Assembly: GCA_945952225.1 (NCBI GenBank)
Contig: CAMFHP010000089.1
Location: 1-36,661 of the forward strand
Reading direction: 5' to 3'
From: an uncultured Myxococcaceae bacterium
GTDB lineage: Bacteria > Myxococcota_A > Polyangia > Polyangiales > Ga0077539
Length of the DNA stretch: 36,661 nt
In this document: piece after piece, positions 8,064 through 16,189 of the stretch
Layout of the letters: each line of letters opens with the position of its first letter
Numbering within the stretch: the stretch's first letter is position 1
Notes under the pieces: generated by a model
Told to the model about the DNA's origin: nothing
Database searches by the model: none
The model's input: the letters and a program-made list of their open reading frames with translations, nothing else
Position numbers and translations under genes: made by a program

Positions 8064-8882
8064 TCAGAACTCGAAGGCGAGGCCGAAGGTCCAGGCGTGC
8101 GAGCCCACGCGGAGCTGCTGCGCGTTGAGGTCGCGCGTGAGCATGTACTCGGCGAAGAGGTAGCTGTGGTTCACGCCCATCTCGAGGTCCCACGCGCGCT
8201 GGGCGCGGGGTTCGAGAAAATCGAGGCGGAGCTGGAGTCCCGCCGCGGCGTGCCACGTGGTCGAGAGGCCGACGGCGGCCTGGCCGTAGTCCGCGGTGTT
8301 GTTCGTCGGGGCGCTGGGCGAGAGGGCGTTGCGGCGCGCGAGGTTGTCGCCCGAGGTGATCCACCAGTAGGTCGCGCCGAGGCCCGCCTTGCCGTAGAGC
8401 ACGAGCGGCACGACGGTGCGCCGCGCGAGCACGTCGAGGCGCAGCACCACGGTGCCGTACATGGGCAGGAGGTTGAGCGAGCTCTCCTGTCCGCTCGACG
8501 CGCCGGTGGCCGTGATGGGCGCGGTGGCGGTGAAGGTCGAGTACATCACCCCGACGCCGATGCCGAGGCTGCCGAGGGGGTTGATGCGCAGCGCCTGCCA
8601 GTCGAGTTCGAGGCCGCTGAGCAGACGGTCGGAGACGCGGCGCTGACCGTTGCCGTCGCTCTCGCCGAAGTACGCGAGAAAGGGACCGTTGCGGGTGAAC
8701 TCTCCGTCGACCTCGGGCTGCCACGGCGAGAAGCGCAGTTCGAGGGAGAAGTTCTGCGGGGTCTCGTAGCGGCTGCGCGAGGGGTCGGGGCCGAAGAGTT
8801 CGAAGGTCTGCGCCGACGCCGTCGCGGGCACCGCGAGGCACAACGCGAGCGCGCCGAGAGCGCGCGAGACGGTGCGGGTCAT
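8064..8882 (-). CDS. Outer-membrane beta-barrel protein, MXAN_2562-like
   Basis: A 272-residue protein with a signal peptide cut near ATASA-Q (residues 1-25). The mature part consists of amphipathic strands (FSLELRFSPWQPEV, LRINPLGSLGIGVGVMY, VVPLVLYGKAGLGATYWW) and ends in aromatic Phe, as in Omp85-inserted barrels. The opening FELFGPDPSRSRYETPQNFS and the overlap with a MYXO-CTERM gene match the myxobacterial MXAN_2562 outer-membrane family as I remember it. The ATG at 8882 overlaps the upstream stop by four bases (ATGA), so the two products are made together and probably form a surface complex of unknown function. A longer reading to 9059 would add an Arg-rich non-coding-like stretch. The 3' end faces the frameshifted gene with a three-base gap. 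Confidence 0.82.
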   Translation of the reverse strand: MTRTVSRALGALALCLAVPATASAQTFELFGPDPSRSRYETPQNFSLELRFSPWQPEVDGEFTRNGPFLAYFGESDGNGQRRVSDRLLSGLELDWQALRINPLGSLGIGVGVMYSTFTATAPITATGASSGQESSLNLLPMYGTVVLRLDVLARRTVVPLVLYGKAGLGATYWWITSGDNLARRNALSPSAPTNNTADYGQAAVGLSTTWHAAAGLQLRLDFLEPRAQRAWDLEMGVNHSYLFAEYMLTRDLNAQQLRVGSHAWTFGLAFEF

Positions 8883-10018
8883 GAGGTCCTCCGGCGGCGC
8901 CGGATGAGGGAGGCGAGAGCGACGACGAGGGCCGCGGCGAGGCCCGCGGTGCGAGAGATCGGAGCGCCGGGATGGGCCGCGCACGAGATGGGCTGCGCGC
9001 CGCCGCCGGCCTGGCGGTAGCGCTCCCAGAAGTCGGTCACGGGCACCGGCACGATGCACTGCGTGGGCGACGACACGCTGCGGTTGCCCGAGTTGTCTTC
9101 GGCCACCACCACGCAGCGGTACGGGGTGTTGTCACGGAGCCCCGTGGCCGTGGCCGTCGTGGCCGAGGCCGACGTGCGGTCGGTGCGACGGTAACGGTTG
9201 AAGGCCGCGGTGTCGTAGAGGTCGACGGTGGGAAAGGCGTTGCACGTGCTGCTCGTGCCCGCGTCGTCGCCGAAGTTCTGGTCGGGCACGTCGAGGCCCG
9301 TCGACGCGTCGGCGCCGCTGCCCGCGTCGCCCTCGCTGTCGAGGGGCGGGTCGCAGAGGAGGTAGAAGCCCGCGAGGTCGGTGGTGGCCGTCGTGGTGCT
9401 CGTGGTGCTCGCGTCGGTGTCGGTGCTGGTCGTCGTGGTGGTGGTGCGACGGTCCCAGTTGACGGTGACCGTGCCTTCGCCCGCGAGGCCCGTGACGCCG
9501 GTGGCCGCCGCGGGGGGATCGAGGTCGTAGGGGATCGCGAGGGCCATGCCCTGCATGTTGGCGCCGGCCGACGTGACCGCGAGGAGCGAGAGGTAGTTGG
9601 TCGCGATGGTGCCGCGCGCCGTGGCGGGCGTGGTGCAGTTGCCATCGATGGGGTCGATGAGGTCCTTCGCGGCGATGCGGAAGTCGTTGTTCGCGTAGGT
9701 CGACTGCTGGCCGCCGACGGTGGCCGTGGTGATCTGCCAGCAGGTGGCCGCCGTCGTCGAGGTGCGCGACGTGGTCTGCATGCAGGTCATCGCGTCGGTG
9801 CCCATCCAGAACTCGAGCTGGTTGAACGTGCTCGTCGACGTGTACGAGACCTGAAGGCTCACGGTGCCGTTGCGGCAGTCGGGGATGCCCAGCGGACGGG
9901 TCGCGTCGACCGCGTACATGTTGCCGCCCACGCGGATCGGCGTCGCGAGCTGGGCCCGCGCCTCCGTCGAAGCGAGCGCGAGCGCGAGCGACAGGGCCAG
10001 CGCGCTTGAGAACTTCAT
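8879..10018 (-). CDS. MYXO-CTERM surface protein, MXAN_2561-like, with FnIII-like domain
   Basis: A 379-residue exported protein: signal peptide 1-23, then an N-terminal domain with paired cysteines, then a fibronectin-III-like region (PPAAATGVTGL to VAEDNSGNRSVSS, about 170-320). That domain is interrupted by a Thr/Ser/Asp-rich loop around 195-225. The C-terminus has Cys346, a hydrophobic helix (LAAALVVALASLI) and five Arg, which is the tripartite MYXO-CTERM sorting tag. It should be processed and displayed on the cell surface. The start ATG 10018 gives a normal signal peptide; the alternative at 10051 adds 11 residues. It overlaps the barrel gene by four bases. The 126 bases upstream to asd carry nothing I can name. 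Confidence 0.82.
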   Translation of the reverse strand: MKFSSALALSLALALASTEARAQLATPIRVGGNMYAVDATRPLGIPDCRNGTVSLQVSYTSTSTFNQLEFWMGTDAMTCMQTTSRTSTTAATCWQITTATVGGQQSTYANNDFRIAAKDLIDPIDGNCTTPATARGTIATNYLSLLAVTSAGANMQGMALAIPYDLDPPAAATGVTGLAGEGTVTVNWDRRTTTTTTSTDTDASTTSTTTATTDLAGFYLLCDPPLDSEGDAGSGADASTGLDVPDQNFGDDAGTSSTCNAFPTVDLYDTAAFNRYRRTDRTSASATTATATGLRDNTPYRCVVVAEDNSGNRSVSSPTQCIVPVPVTDFWERYRQAGGGAQPISCAAHPGAPISRTAGLAAALVVALASLIRRRRRTS

Positions 10019-10144
10019 CGACGGAGCCAACAGCAACCCTCGTACCTTCACGGCGAGCGCAGAAATCTCTGCGAATCAGCGGGGGAATCCATCGCGGGGC
10101 CGTGCCAGATTGTCACCGACGTGGCGACGGACCGACCGCGTTTG

Positions 10145-11155
10145 TCAGCGCGTGGCGAAGGCGCGCTCGGCGATCTGCACTGCGTTGAGGGCCGCGCCCT
10201 TACGGAGGTTGTCGCCCACCACCCAGAGGGAGAGGGCCTGCGGGTCGCTCGGGTCGTGGCGCACGCGGCCGACGTGCACCGGGTCCTGGCCCGAGACGGC
10301 GCGGGGCTGCGGGTGCTTCGCGGGACCGACGGCGTCGTCGAGCACCACGCCCTCGGCGGAGCGGAGAAGCGAGAGCGCCTCGTCGCGGGTGATGGGTCGG
10401 GCGAAGCGCGCCCACACGGACTCGGAGTGGGCGTTGCGCACAGGCACGCGCACGCAGGTCGGAGAGACGTGGAGCGCGGGCAGCTCCATGATCTTGCGGC
10501 TCTCCTCGATCATCTTGAGCTCCTCTTCGGAGTAGCCGCTGGCGTCGTGCTTCCAGTCGCAGAGGAGGTTGCCCGCGAGCACGCCGGGGAGCACCGACAC
10601 GGGCGCCTCGCGTCCCTCGTGCTGCGCGGCCTGTTGCTGCGTGAACTCGTCGACGGCGCGCGCGCCCTTGCCCGAGATGGCCTGGTACGTCGACACGACG
10701 ATGTGCAGGAGCCCCGCGGCGTCGTGCAGGGGCTTGAGCGCCACGAGCATCTGGATCGTCGAGCAGTTGGGGTTCGCGATGATGCCCTTCGGCGGGTTCG
10801 CGATGCGGTGCGGGTTCACCTCGGGCACGACGAGGGGAACGTCGGGGTCCATGCGCCACGCGCTGGAGTTGTCGACCACGAGGCAGCCCTTCGAAGCGGC
10901 GATGGGGCCCCACTCGCGGGAGACCGACGCGCCCGCGGAGAAGAGCGCGAGCTGCGATCCCTCGAACACCTCGGGCGAGGGCGCTTCGAGCGTGACCGAC
11001 TCGCCGCGAAAGGTGACCGTTCCGCCCGCGGAGCGCGCCGACGCGACGGCCCGCAGACGACCGACGGGAAACGCGCGCTGTTCCAGCACGCGGAGCATCT
11101 CCTGGCCGACGGCTCCGGTGGCGCCGACGACGACCACATTCACGCTGCGACTCAT
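10145..11155 (-). CDS. asd: Aspartate-semialdehyde dehydrogenase
   Basis: A 336-residue cytoplasmic enzyme that reduces aspartyl phosphate to aspartate semialdehyde with NADPH, in the route to lysine/diaminopimelate, threonine and methionine. The Rossmann motif G-A-T-G-A-V-G-Q occupies 11-18, the catalytic Cys131 lies in ANPNCSTIQ, and the active-site base His243 is in RVPVRNAHSE. The length is normal for the family. I chose ATG 11155 because conserved sequence begins at MSRSVNVVVVGATG; the frame remains open far upstream through two other genes but that is GC-driven read-through. No Shine-Dalgarno is seen; a TATACG box lies ten bases before the start. It is downstream of the K+ channel gene on the same strand, with 50 bases between. 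Confidence 0.97.
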   Translation of the reverse strand: MSRSVNVVVVGATGAVGQEMLRVLEQRAFPVGRLRAVASARSAGGTVTFRGESVTLEAPSPEVFEGSQLALFSAGASVSREWGPIAASKGCLVVDNSSAWRMDPDVPLVVPEVNPHRIANPPKGIIANPNCSTIQMLVALKPLHDAAGLLHIVVSTYQAISGKGARAVDEFTQQQAAQHEGREAPVSVLPGVLAGNLLCDWKHDASGYSEEELKMIEESRKIMELPALHVSPTCVRVPVRNAHSESVWARFARPITRDEALSLLRSAEGVVLDDAVGPAKHPQPRAVSGQDPVHVGRVRHDPSDPQALSLWVVGDNLRKGAALNAVQIAERAFATR

Positions 11156-11165
11156 GGCGCCGGTG

Positions 11166-11173
11166 CGTATATC
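11166..11173 (-). promoter_or_regulatory. Candidate -10 box (GATATACG) for asd
   Basis: Minus-strand GATATACG ends 10 nt before the asd ATG, placing transcription start within about four bases of the codon. No strong -35 and no Shine-Dalgarno sequence are present. It is one of a set of similar boxes in this window. Confidence 0.45.
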
Positions 11174-11205
11174 AGGGCTCCGGGGGCGCTGACCAGCGAT
11201 GCGCG

Positions 11206-12285
11206 TCACCGCCCCTGGGCGGCCTCGTAGCGCGCGGCGAAGCGGTCGGCCTGCGCGCGGTCGGTGAGCAGCACGAGCTGATCGCCCGCGCCGACGACGG
11301 TGCTCCCCGGCGGATGGGGACGCACGGAGAAGCCCTTCTCCGCAGGGGTCGCGAGGCCCACGAGGAGCGGGCCGTCGAAGCTCACGAGCTCGGCGCGCAC
11401 CTCGGCGACGGTGCGTCCCGCGAAGGGGGCGGCGCGGTACTGACGGAGGTCGAAGCCGTCGTCGACGCCCGAGGTCACGTCTTCGATGAAGCGGGCCACT
11501 TCGGGTTCGAACGCGGCGCTCGCGACGAGGCGACCGGAGAGCTCGTACGGCGAGGCCACCCAGGTGACACCGCTCGCGATGAGGGTCTGGCGCAGGGCCT
11601 CGGCCTGCACGGCCACGATGACCCGCGCGGCGGGGTTCACGGCGCGCGCGTTGAGCGAGGCCACGATGTTGCGCGCGTCGTCGGTGCCCGCGATCACGAA
11701 GGTGCTCGCGCCGGGGCCGTTGAGGCGCTCGCGGATGACCTCCTGCGAGAAGTCTCCCGTCGTGACGAAGACGCGGTCGCGGGGGCCGAGGCGTCGCGCG
11801 CTGTGCACCTCGTCGGGGCGGTCGACGAGCCATGCGAGGTCGCGTCCGGCGGCGAGGAGCTCCTCGGCCGCGGTGCGGGCCACGGGGCTCCAGCCGTAGA
11901 CGATGACGTGGTCGGTGAGGTCGGTGCCGATGAGTCCGTTGTCTTCCATGCGCTTCACGTCGAGCACGGCGTCGTTGACCGCGGTGAGGAGGAAGCTCAC
12001 CGCCACGAGCACGAAGAGGATGAAGCCTCCGAGCACGGCGCGGCCCGCGTCGGTGACCGGGTACACGTCGCCGTAGCCCACGGTGGCGAGGGTCACCACG
12101 CAGAGCCAGATGGCGTCGCCCCAGGTGCGAATGTGCGAGCCCGGCGCGTCGTGCTCCGCGAGGTACGAGAGCGCGGCCACGGAGACGAACACCGCCGCGA
12201 AGAGGGCCGACACGCGGGTGGCGCGCGCGACGAGCATCGCGGCGAGCACGCGGGTGCGGGCGGTGATGCGTCGACGGAGGGCCAT
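11206..12285 (-). CDS. Potassium channel with C-terminal RCK (TrkA-N/TrkA-C) domains
   Basis: A 359-residue membrane protein. Two transmembrane helices (about 26-41 and 85-104) flank the pore loop with selectivity filter T-V-G-Y-G-D at 68-73, the K+ channel signature. A cytoplasmic RCK_N domain follows (HVIVYGWSPVARTAAEELL, about 126-240); its nucleotide-binding glycine pattern is degenerate, with WSPVA where GxGxxG is usual, so ligand preference may differ. An RCK_C domain ends the protein (about 280-355, GPLLVGLATPAEKG). This two-helix-plus-RCK layout resembles MthK/GsuK-type channels. Start ATG 12285 lies six bases after the TetR stop, so the regulator and channel are likely co-transcribed. 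Confidence 0.92.
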   Translation of the reverse strand: MALRRRITARTRVLAAMLVARATRVSALFAAVFVSVAALSYLAEHDAPGSHIRTWGDAIWLCVVTLATVGYGDVYPVTDAGRAVLGGFILFVLVAVSFLLTAVNDAVLDVKRMEDNGLIGTDLTDHVIVYGWSPVARTAAEELLAAGRDLAWLVDRPDEVHSARRLGPRDRVFVTTGDFSQEVIRERLNGPGASTFVIAGTDDARNIVASLNARAVNPAARVIVAVQAEALRQTLIASGVTWVASPYELSGRLVASAAFEPEVARFIEDVTSGVDDGFDLRQYRAAPFAGRTVAEVRAELVSFDGPLLVGLATPAEKGFSVRPHPPGSTVVGAGDQLVLLTDRAQADRFAARYEAAQGR

Positions 12286-12291
12286 GGCGCG

Positions 12292-13023
12292 CTACCGCGA
12301 CGACGCGGCGAGGCCGCCGGGCACGAGGGCGAGGAGCGCGTCGGTCCAGAGCGCGAGCACGTCGTCGCGGGCGAGGTCGCGGCGTTCGAGCCAGTCGATG
12401 GAGGTGGCCTCGACGAAGCCCAGCCAGCCGCGCATCACGAGGCGCAACCGGGGGGGAGGCTCGCGCATGCCCACGCCCTCGAAGATGCGCGCGAGGAGCT
12501 GCCGTCGCGTGTCTTCGACGATGCCCGCGAGGCCCGGGTCCGCGCCGATGTTGCCGCGCAGGAGCGTCACGTACGCGTCGGCGCGCTGCTCGACGAAATC
12601 GAGGTAGCGCGTGAGGCCCGCGGTGAGGCGTTCGAGGGGCACCATCGTGGGCGGCATGTCGGTGGTGGCGAGCAGGCGCCGCGCGGCCTCGCGGATCACC
12701 TCGGCGTAGAAGTGCTTCTTCGTCGGAAAGTAGTGGTAGAGCAGGCCCTTCGAGATGCCCGCGGCGCGCGCCACGTCGTCGATCTGCACCTCGTGCCACG
12801 GGTGCTTCGAGAACATCTCGACGCCGAGCGCGAGGAGCTGCGCGCGGCGCTCGTCGTTGGCCATGCGCTGACGGGCCTCGGGCTCGGCGGCGGTGCGACG
12901 GGCGGCGGGGCGTCGTCGGGCGGGGGCGGTGGGTTCGCGGCGGGCCATGGGCGGGGGCTGTCGCTTGTACACGACCGCGGCGCCGACGGGCATCGCCGCG
13001 ACGAGGGGCGCCGGTGTTGACAT
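12292..13023 (-). CDS. TetR-family transcriptional regulator
   Basis: A 243-residue regulator. The DNA-binding domain spans about 55-105 and includes the classic helix-turn-helix V-Q-I-D-D-V-A-R-A-A-G-I-S-K-G-L-L-Y-H-Y followed by FPTKKHFYAEV. The rest is a helical ligand domain like that of regulators labelled TetR C-terminal. ATG 13023 is chosen because third codon positions are almost all G or C from there on; ATG 12948 (MARREPTAP) is an alternative that removes 25 residues. The basic N-terminal extension is unusual. It is divergent from the PF10118 hydrolase with a shared 47-base control region, the usual arrangement for a local repressor, and precedes the K+ channel gene on its own strand. 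Confidence 0.92.
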   Translation of the reverse strand: MSTPAPLVAAMPVGAAVVYKRQPPPMARREPTAPARRRPAARRTAAEPEARQRMANDERRAQLLALGVEMFSKHPWHEVQIDDVARAAGISKGLLYHYFPTKKHFYAEVIREAARRLLATTDMPPTMVPLERLTAGLTRYLDFVEQRADAYVTLLRGNIGADPGLAGIVEDTRRQLLARIFEGVGMREPPPRLRLVMRGWLGFVEATSIDWLERRDLARDDVLALWTDALLALVPGGLAASSR

Positions 13024-13068
13024 CGCCGCGGCGGGGCTCTACCACTCGCTATTGAACAGGAGTCAACA
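13015..13068. promoter_or_regulatory. Divergent promoter/operator between tetR-like and PF10118 genes
   Basis: An inverted repeat TGTTGAC (13015-13021) / GTCAACA (13062-13068) frames the region. On the plus strand TTGACA (13017-13022) lies 17 bases before TACCAC (13040-13045), a plausible promoter for the hydrolase, and AGGAG at 13058-13062 is its Shine-Dalgarno. On the minus strand TTGACT (13066-13061) points toward the regulator and GGTAGAGC lies 12 bases before ATG 13023. A TetR dimer could bind here, but the operator itself is not proven. Confidence 0.5.
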
Positions 13069-13070
13069 GC

Positions 13071-13910
13071 ATGGACGGCAACGCACCCTCGACCTCGGAC
13101 CGCCGCGCGATTCCCGCACGTTCCCCGGCGTTTTCGTACGACGACCTGCCGCGGCACTGGTTCGCCAGCAACGGCATGGCGACGCAGATGGCGAACGGGG
13201 TGAACCTGCTCTTTCCCTCGGGCGAGCGGTTCTTCATTCGCAGCGTGAAGCACTTCGCCGACCGCATCGCCGACCCCGGTCTGCGCGCGCAGGTGCAGGG
13301 CTTCTACCAGCAGGAGGCCCGCCACGGCGCCGCGCACCAGAAGCAGTTCGAAGTGCTCCGCGCGCAGGGCTACGACCTCGACGGCTTTCTGCGCGTGTAC
13401 GAGCGCATCGCGTGGGGCGTGCTCGAACCGATGTTCTCGCCGGAGCATCGCCTCGCGGTCACCGCGGCGCTCGAGCACTACACCGCGATCATGGCCGAGG
13501 GCGCGCTCGCGCACGGCACCCTCGACCTCGCGCACCCCGCGATGCAGGCGCTGCTCAAGTGGCACGCGTGCGAAGAGATCGAGCACAAGGCCGTGGCCTT
13601 CGACGTGCTCAAGGCCGTCGATCCCTCGTACGCGACGCGCGTGTGGGGGATGGTGACGGCCACCGTGGGGCTCGTGCTGTTCTGGGCCGCGTCGACGGGA
13701 TACCTCCTGCGCCAGGACGCGAAGGCGGGCCGTCCGTTGAGCCTCCGCGCGCTGCGTGAGTTCCGTCAGAGGCGCGACCAGTCGGTGGTTCGCAACGTGT
13801 TCGTGCGCGGCATGCGCGAGTACTTCCGCAGGGATTTTCACCCCTCGCAGAATGACAATTACGGCCTCGCCGAGCGCTACCTCGCGAGCGCCGGTCTCGC
13901 GCCCGCGTAG
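13071..13910 (+). CDS. PF10118 metal-dependent hydrolase (ferritin-like)
   Basis: A 279-residue protein of the family called predicted metal-dependent hydrolase (COG3687). It is helical with likely metal ligands spaced as in di-iron ferritin-like proteins: Glu52 in GERFF, Glu82 and His85 in QEARH, Glu135 and His136 in ALEHYTA, then His165, Glu169 and His172 in WHACEEIEHKAVAFDV. A hydrophobic helix at about 194-211 may associate with the membrane. The reaction is not known. ATG 13071 follows an AGGAG. It is divergent from a TetR regulator, a common pairing for this family, and that regulator probably controls it. The 3' end is convergent with the vWA gene, with a four-base gap. Confidence 0.9.
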   Translation: MDGNAPSTSDRRAIPARSPAFSYDDLPRHWFASNGMATQMANGVNLLFPSGERFFIRSVKHFADRIADPGLRAQVQGFYQQEARHGAAHQKQFEVLRAQGYDLDGFLRVYERIAWGVLEPMFSPEHRLAVTAALEHYTAIMAEGALAHGTLDLAHPAMQALLKWHACEEIEHKAVAFDVLKAVDPSYATRVWGMVTATVGLVLFWAASTGYLLRQDAKAGRPLSLRALREFRQRRDQSVVRNVFVRGMREYFRRDFHPSQNDNYGLAERYLASAGLAPA

Positions 13911-13914
13911 CCCT

Positions 13915-16116
13915 TCACCGCCTCCGCCGACGCAGCGCCCAGAGCACCACCGCGAAGCCTGTCAGGGCCCACGGCGCACGGGGCGCGGTCGTCGGCACGG
14001 TGCATCCCACACATCCGCCGTGACGGCGCATCGCGAGGGTCTCGGTCTGTGCGACGCGCGGTGACGCCTCTCCGCCCGACGCGGGCTCCGGCGCGCTCGG
14101 CGGCGGCGGCGCGGGCTGGTTCACCGTCACGCCCGTGATCGCGCCCGTGGGCCGCGTGAGCGCGCCGTTCACGGTCTCGTCGGAGAAGTCGAACTGCGAC
14201 TCCTGGAGGCTGGTGACGCCCGCCGCGCGGAGGTCGACACCCTGCGGCGCCGTCGCGGGCTGCGCCACCTGGAGCGGATCGCCGGGCTGCGTCGCGGGCG
14301 CGTCGTCGACGGCCACGAAGGCCGTGTACTGCGACACGAGGTGGTGTTCGAGCGCGAGGTCGGTGATGCGCGCGACGAACTCCGCGGGCACCGAGGTGGC
14401 GTGCATCGCGCGTTCGAGGTCGGCGATCTCGGCGCGGGCCCACAGCGGCGCAAGGGCTTCGTGCGAGGGCTCGCGCGCGGGGAGGTTCACGGCCACGGAC
14501 TGCTCCCAGGGGCGTCCCGCGAGGCGACCGCGCACGCGGAGGGTCTGCGGTCCTGCGTCGCGGTAGCGGCCGTGCACCACGAGGGGTTCGAGGGCCGACA
14601 CGTCGGGCAGCGCCGCGGGCGTGGTGTCGTGCACGCCGTCGCCGGACCATTCGAGCGACACGTCGACGAGGTACGGCCGTCCGATGCGCGCGTAGAAGCG
14701 GTCGATCAGCGCGCGCGGGTCTTCGTGCGGGCGCAGGTACTCGGCGGCGCCGCGTCCGGCGATGGCCACCTCGTCGAGGAGGTAGCGGTTCACCGACGAT
14801 CCGATGCCGAAGCTGAAGAGCCGCGCGTCGCCGCGCTCGCGGGCCGTGAGGGCGATCACCTCGCGCTCGTTGCCGATGTACCCGTCGGTCATGAAGACCA
14901 CGTAGCGCGTGCGTCCTGCGCCGACGGGCGTCGAGAGCGCCGCGTGGATGCCCGCGAGCTGGTTGGTGCCTCCCGAGGCGCGGAGCGTGTCGAGGTACTC
15001 CCACGCGCGGTGCAGGTTCTCGGGCGTGTTGGCGAGGGGCGCGGGGCTCAGGTGCGAGGCCGTGTCGGCGAAGTCGATGATCTGAAACGTGTCGTCGCGG
15101 TGGAGCGTGTCGAGCGCGCGTCGCACCGCCGAGCGCGCGGTGTCGAGGGGCGCGCCCTGCATCGAGCCCGAGGTGTCGAGGAGGAACACCAGCTCGCGCG
15201 GCGCGATGGCCGCGTCGGGCACCTCGGCGCGCGGAAGGAGCGTGAGGGAGAAGTATCCGTCGCGCGTGGTGTCGACGCGGTGGGTGAACACCGTGGCCGC
15301 GAGCTCGGGCACCGCGGGACGCCAGCGCACGATCACGTCGCGGTTGGGGATCTCGTCTTTGTCGCGGAGCGTGACCGAGAAGCGCTGCGCGGTGGGGCGC
15401 GTGATGACCGTGTCGTGGGCGGGCGTCTCGACGTCGGCGAGGGCCACGCCCGCGTCGCCGTGGAGGGTGAGCGCGAGCGCGTGGCCGGGGCGCGTGGTGT
15501 ACGCGGGCGAGAGGCGCGAGGCGTCGGGCACGCGGTCGGTGTCGGGGTGCGTTCCGGTGCCCGAGGGAGGGGCCGCGCGGGGTGTGCCGGGCACGTAGCG
15601 CGGACCGACGGTGGTGGGGATCGCGGTCTCGTAGACGCCGTGGTCGTAGCGGGCGCGGTCGAAGTAGTGGAGCCGCACTTCGAGGGTCGCGCCGGGCTCG
15701 ATGTTGGCGACGGAGAAGGTGAAGACGTTGGGGCGTTCCTGTTCGAGGAGGGCGGCGTGGCGGCCCTCGCGGCGCGCGGCGGCGTAGGTGCGCTGCGCGG
15801 CCTCGCGGCGGTCGATGCGGGCGCGCACCACGCGGCTGCCGATGCGCATCTCCATCGCGTCGACGGCGGCGGTGTCGGGGAGCGGGAACACGTACACGGC
15901 CTCGATGCGCTGCGAGAACGTGTTGCGAAAGCGCTGCGACACCGACACCGAGAGCACGTCACCCGCGACGTCGCCCTCGATGGCCGTGCGCTCCAGCGGA
16001 AAGCTCCCGCGCTCGGCCCCCTCGGGATCGCGCGCCACGAGGAGCCCCTCGGCCTGCGCCCGTCCGCTCGCACACACCACCGCCAGCGCCGTCGCGCCGA
16101 TCACCCACGCTCGCAT
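13915..16116 (-). CDS. VIT and von Willebrand factor A domain protein with MYXO-CTERM tail
   Basis: A 733-residue exported protein. Signal peptide 1-22; VIT (inter-alpha-trypsin inhibitor) domain about 35-160 (FPLPDTAAVDAMEMRIG, with NIEPGATLEVRLHY); vWA domain about 305-470 with an intact MIDAS: D-T-S-G-S at 314-318, Thr384 in SGGTNQ and Asp411 in MTDGYIG. A C-terminal beta-rich part follows, then a Pro-rich linker (about 660-695) and a MYXO-CTERM-like end with Cys702 and Cys705, a hydrophobic helix and five final Arg. It should bind divalent metal and a protein or carbohydrate partner at the cell surface. GGAGG stands about 11 bases before the ATG. The short gap to the upstream lipoprotein gene (73 bases) suggests co-transcription. 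Confidence 0.93.
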   Translation of the reverse strand: MRAWVIGATALAVVCASGRAQAEGLLVARDPEGAERGSFPLERTAIEGDVAGDVLSVSVSQRFRNTFSQRIEAVYVFPLPDTAAVDAMEMRIGSRVVRARIDRREAAQRTYAAARREGRHAALLEQERPNVFTFSVANIEPGATLEVRLHYFDRARYDHGVYETAIPTTVGPRYVPGTPRAAPPSGTGTHPDTDRVPDASRLSPAYTTRPGHALALTLHGDAGVALADVETPAHDTVITRPTAQRFSVTLRDKDEIPNRDVIVRWRPAVPELAATVFTHRVDTTRDGYFSLTLLPRAEVPDAAIAPRELVFLLDTSGSMQGAPLDTARSAVRRALDTLHRDDTFQIIDFADTASHLSPAPLANTPENLHRAWEYLDTLRASGGTNQLAGIHAALSTPVGAGRTRYVVFMTDGYIGNEREVIALTARERGDARLFSFGIGSSVNRYLLDEVAIAGRGAAEYLRPHEDPRALIDRFYARIGRPYLVDVSLEWSGDGVHDTTPAALPDVSALEPLVVHGRYRDAGPQTLRVRGRLAGRPWEQSVAVNLPAREPSHEALAPLWARAEIADLERAMHATSVPAEFVARITDLALEHHLVSQYTAFVAVDDAPATQPGDPLQVAQPATAPQGVDLRAAGVTSLQESQFDFSDETVNGALTRPTGAITGVTVNQPAPPPPSAPEPASGGEASPRVAQTETLAMRRHGGCVGCTVPTTAPRAPWALTGFAVVLWALRRRRR

Positions 16117-16189
16117 CGTTCACGCCTCCGTGAGCGCCCCCAACGCGCGCGGCGTCCGCGGGCTTACACCCCTCCGCGCGCGGTGACGT

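Noticed and set aside
11156-13045. 966-residue extension of asd upstream through the channel and regulator genes
   Set aside because: The extra part is Arg/His-rich with no domain and overlaps two clear genes in another frame; ASD begins at MSRSVNVVVVGATG.
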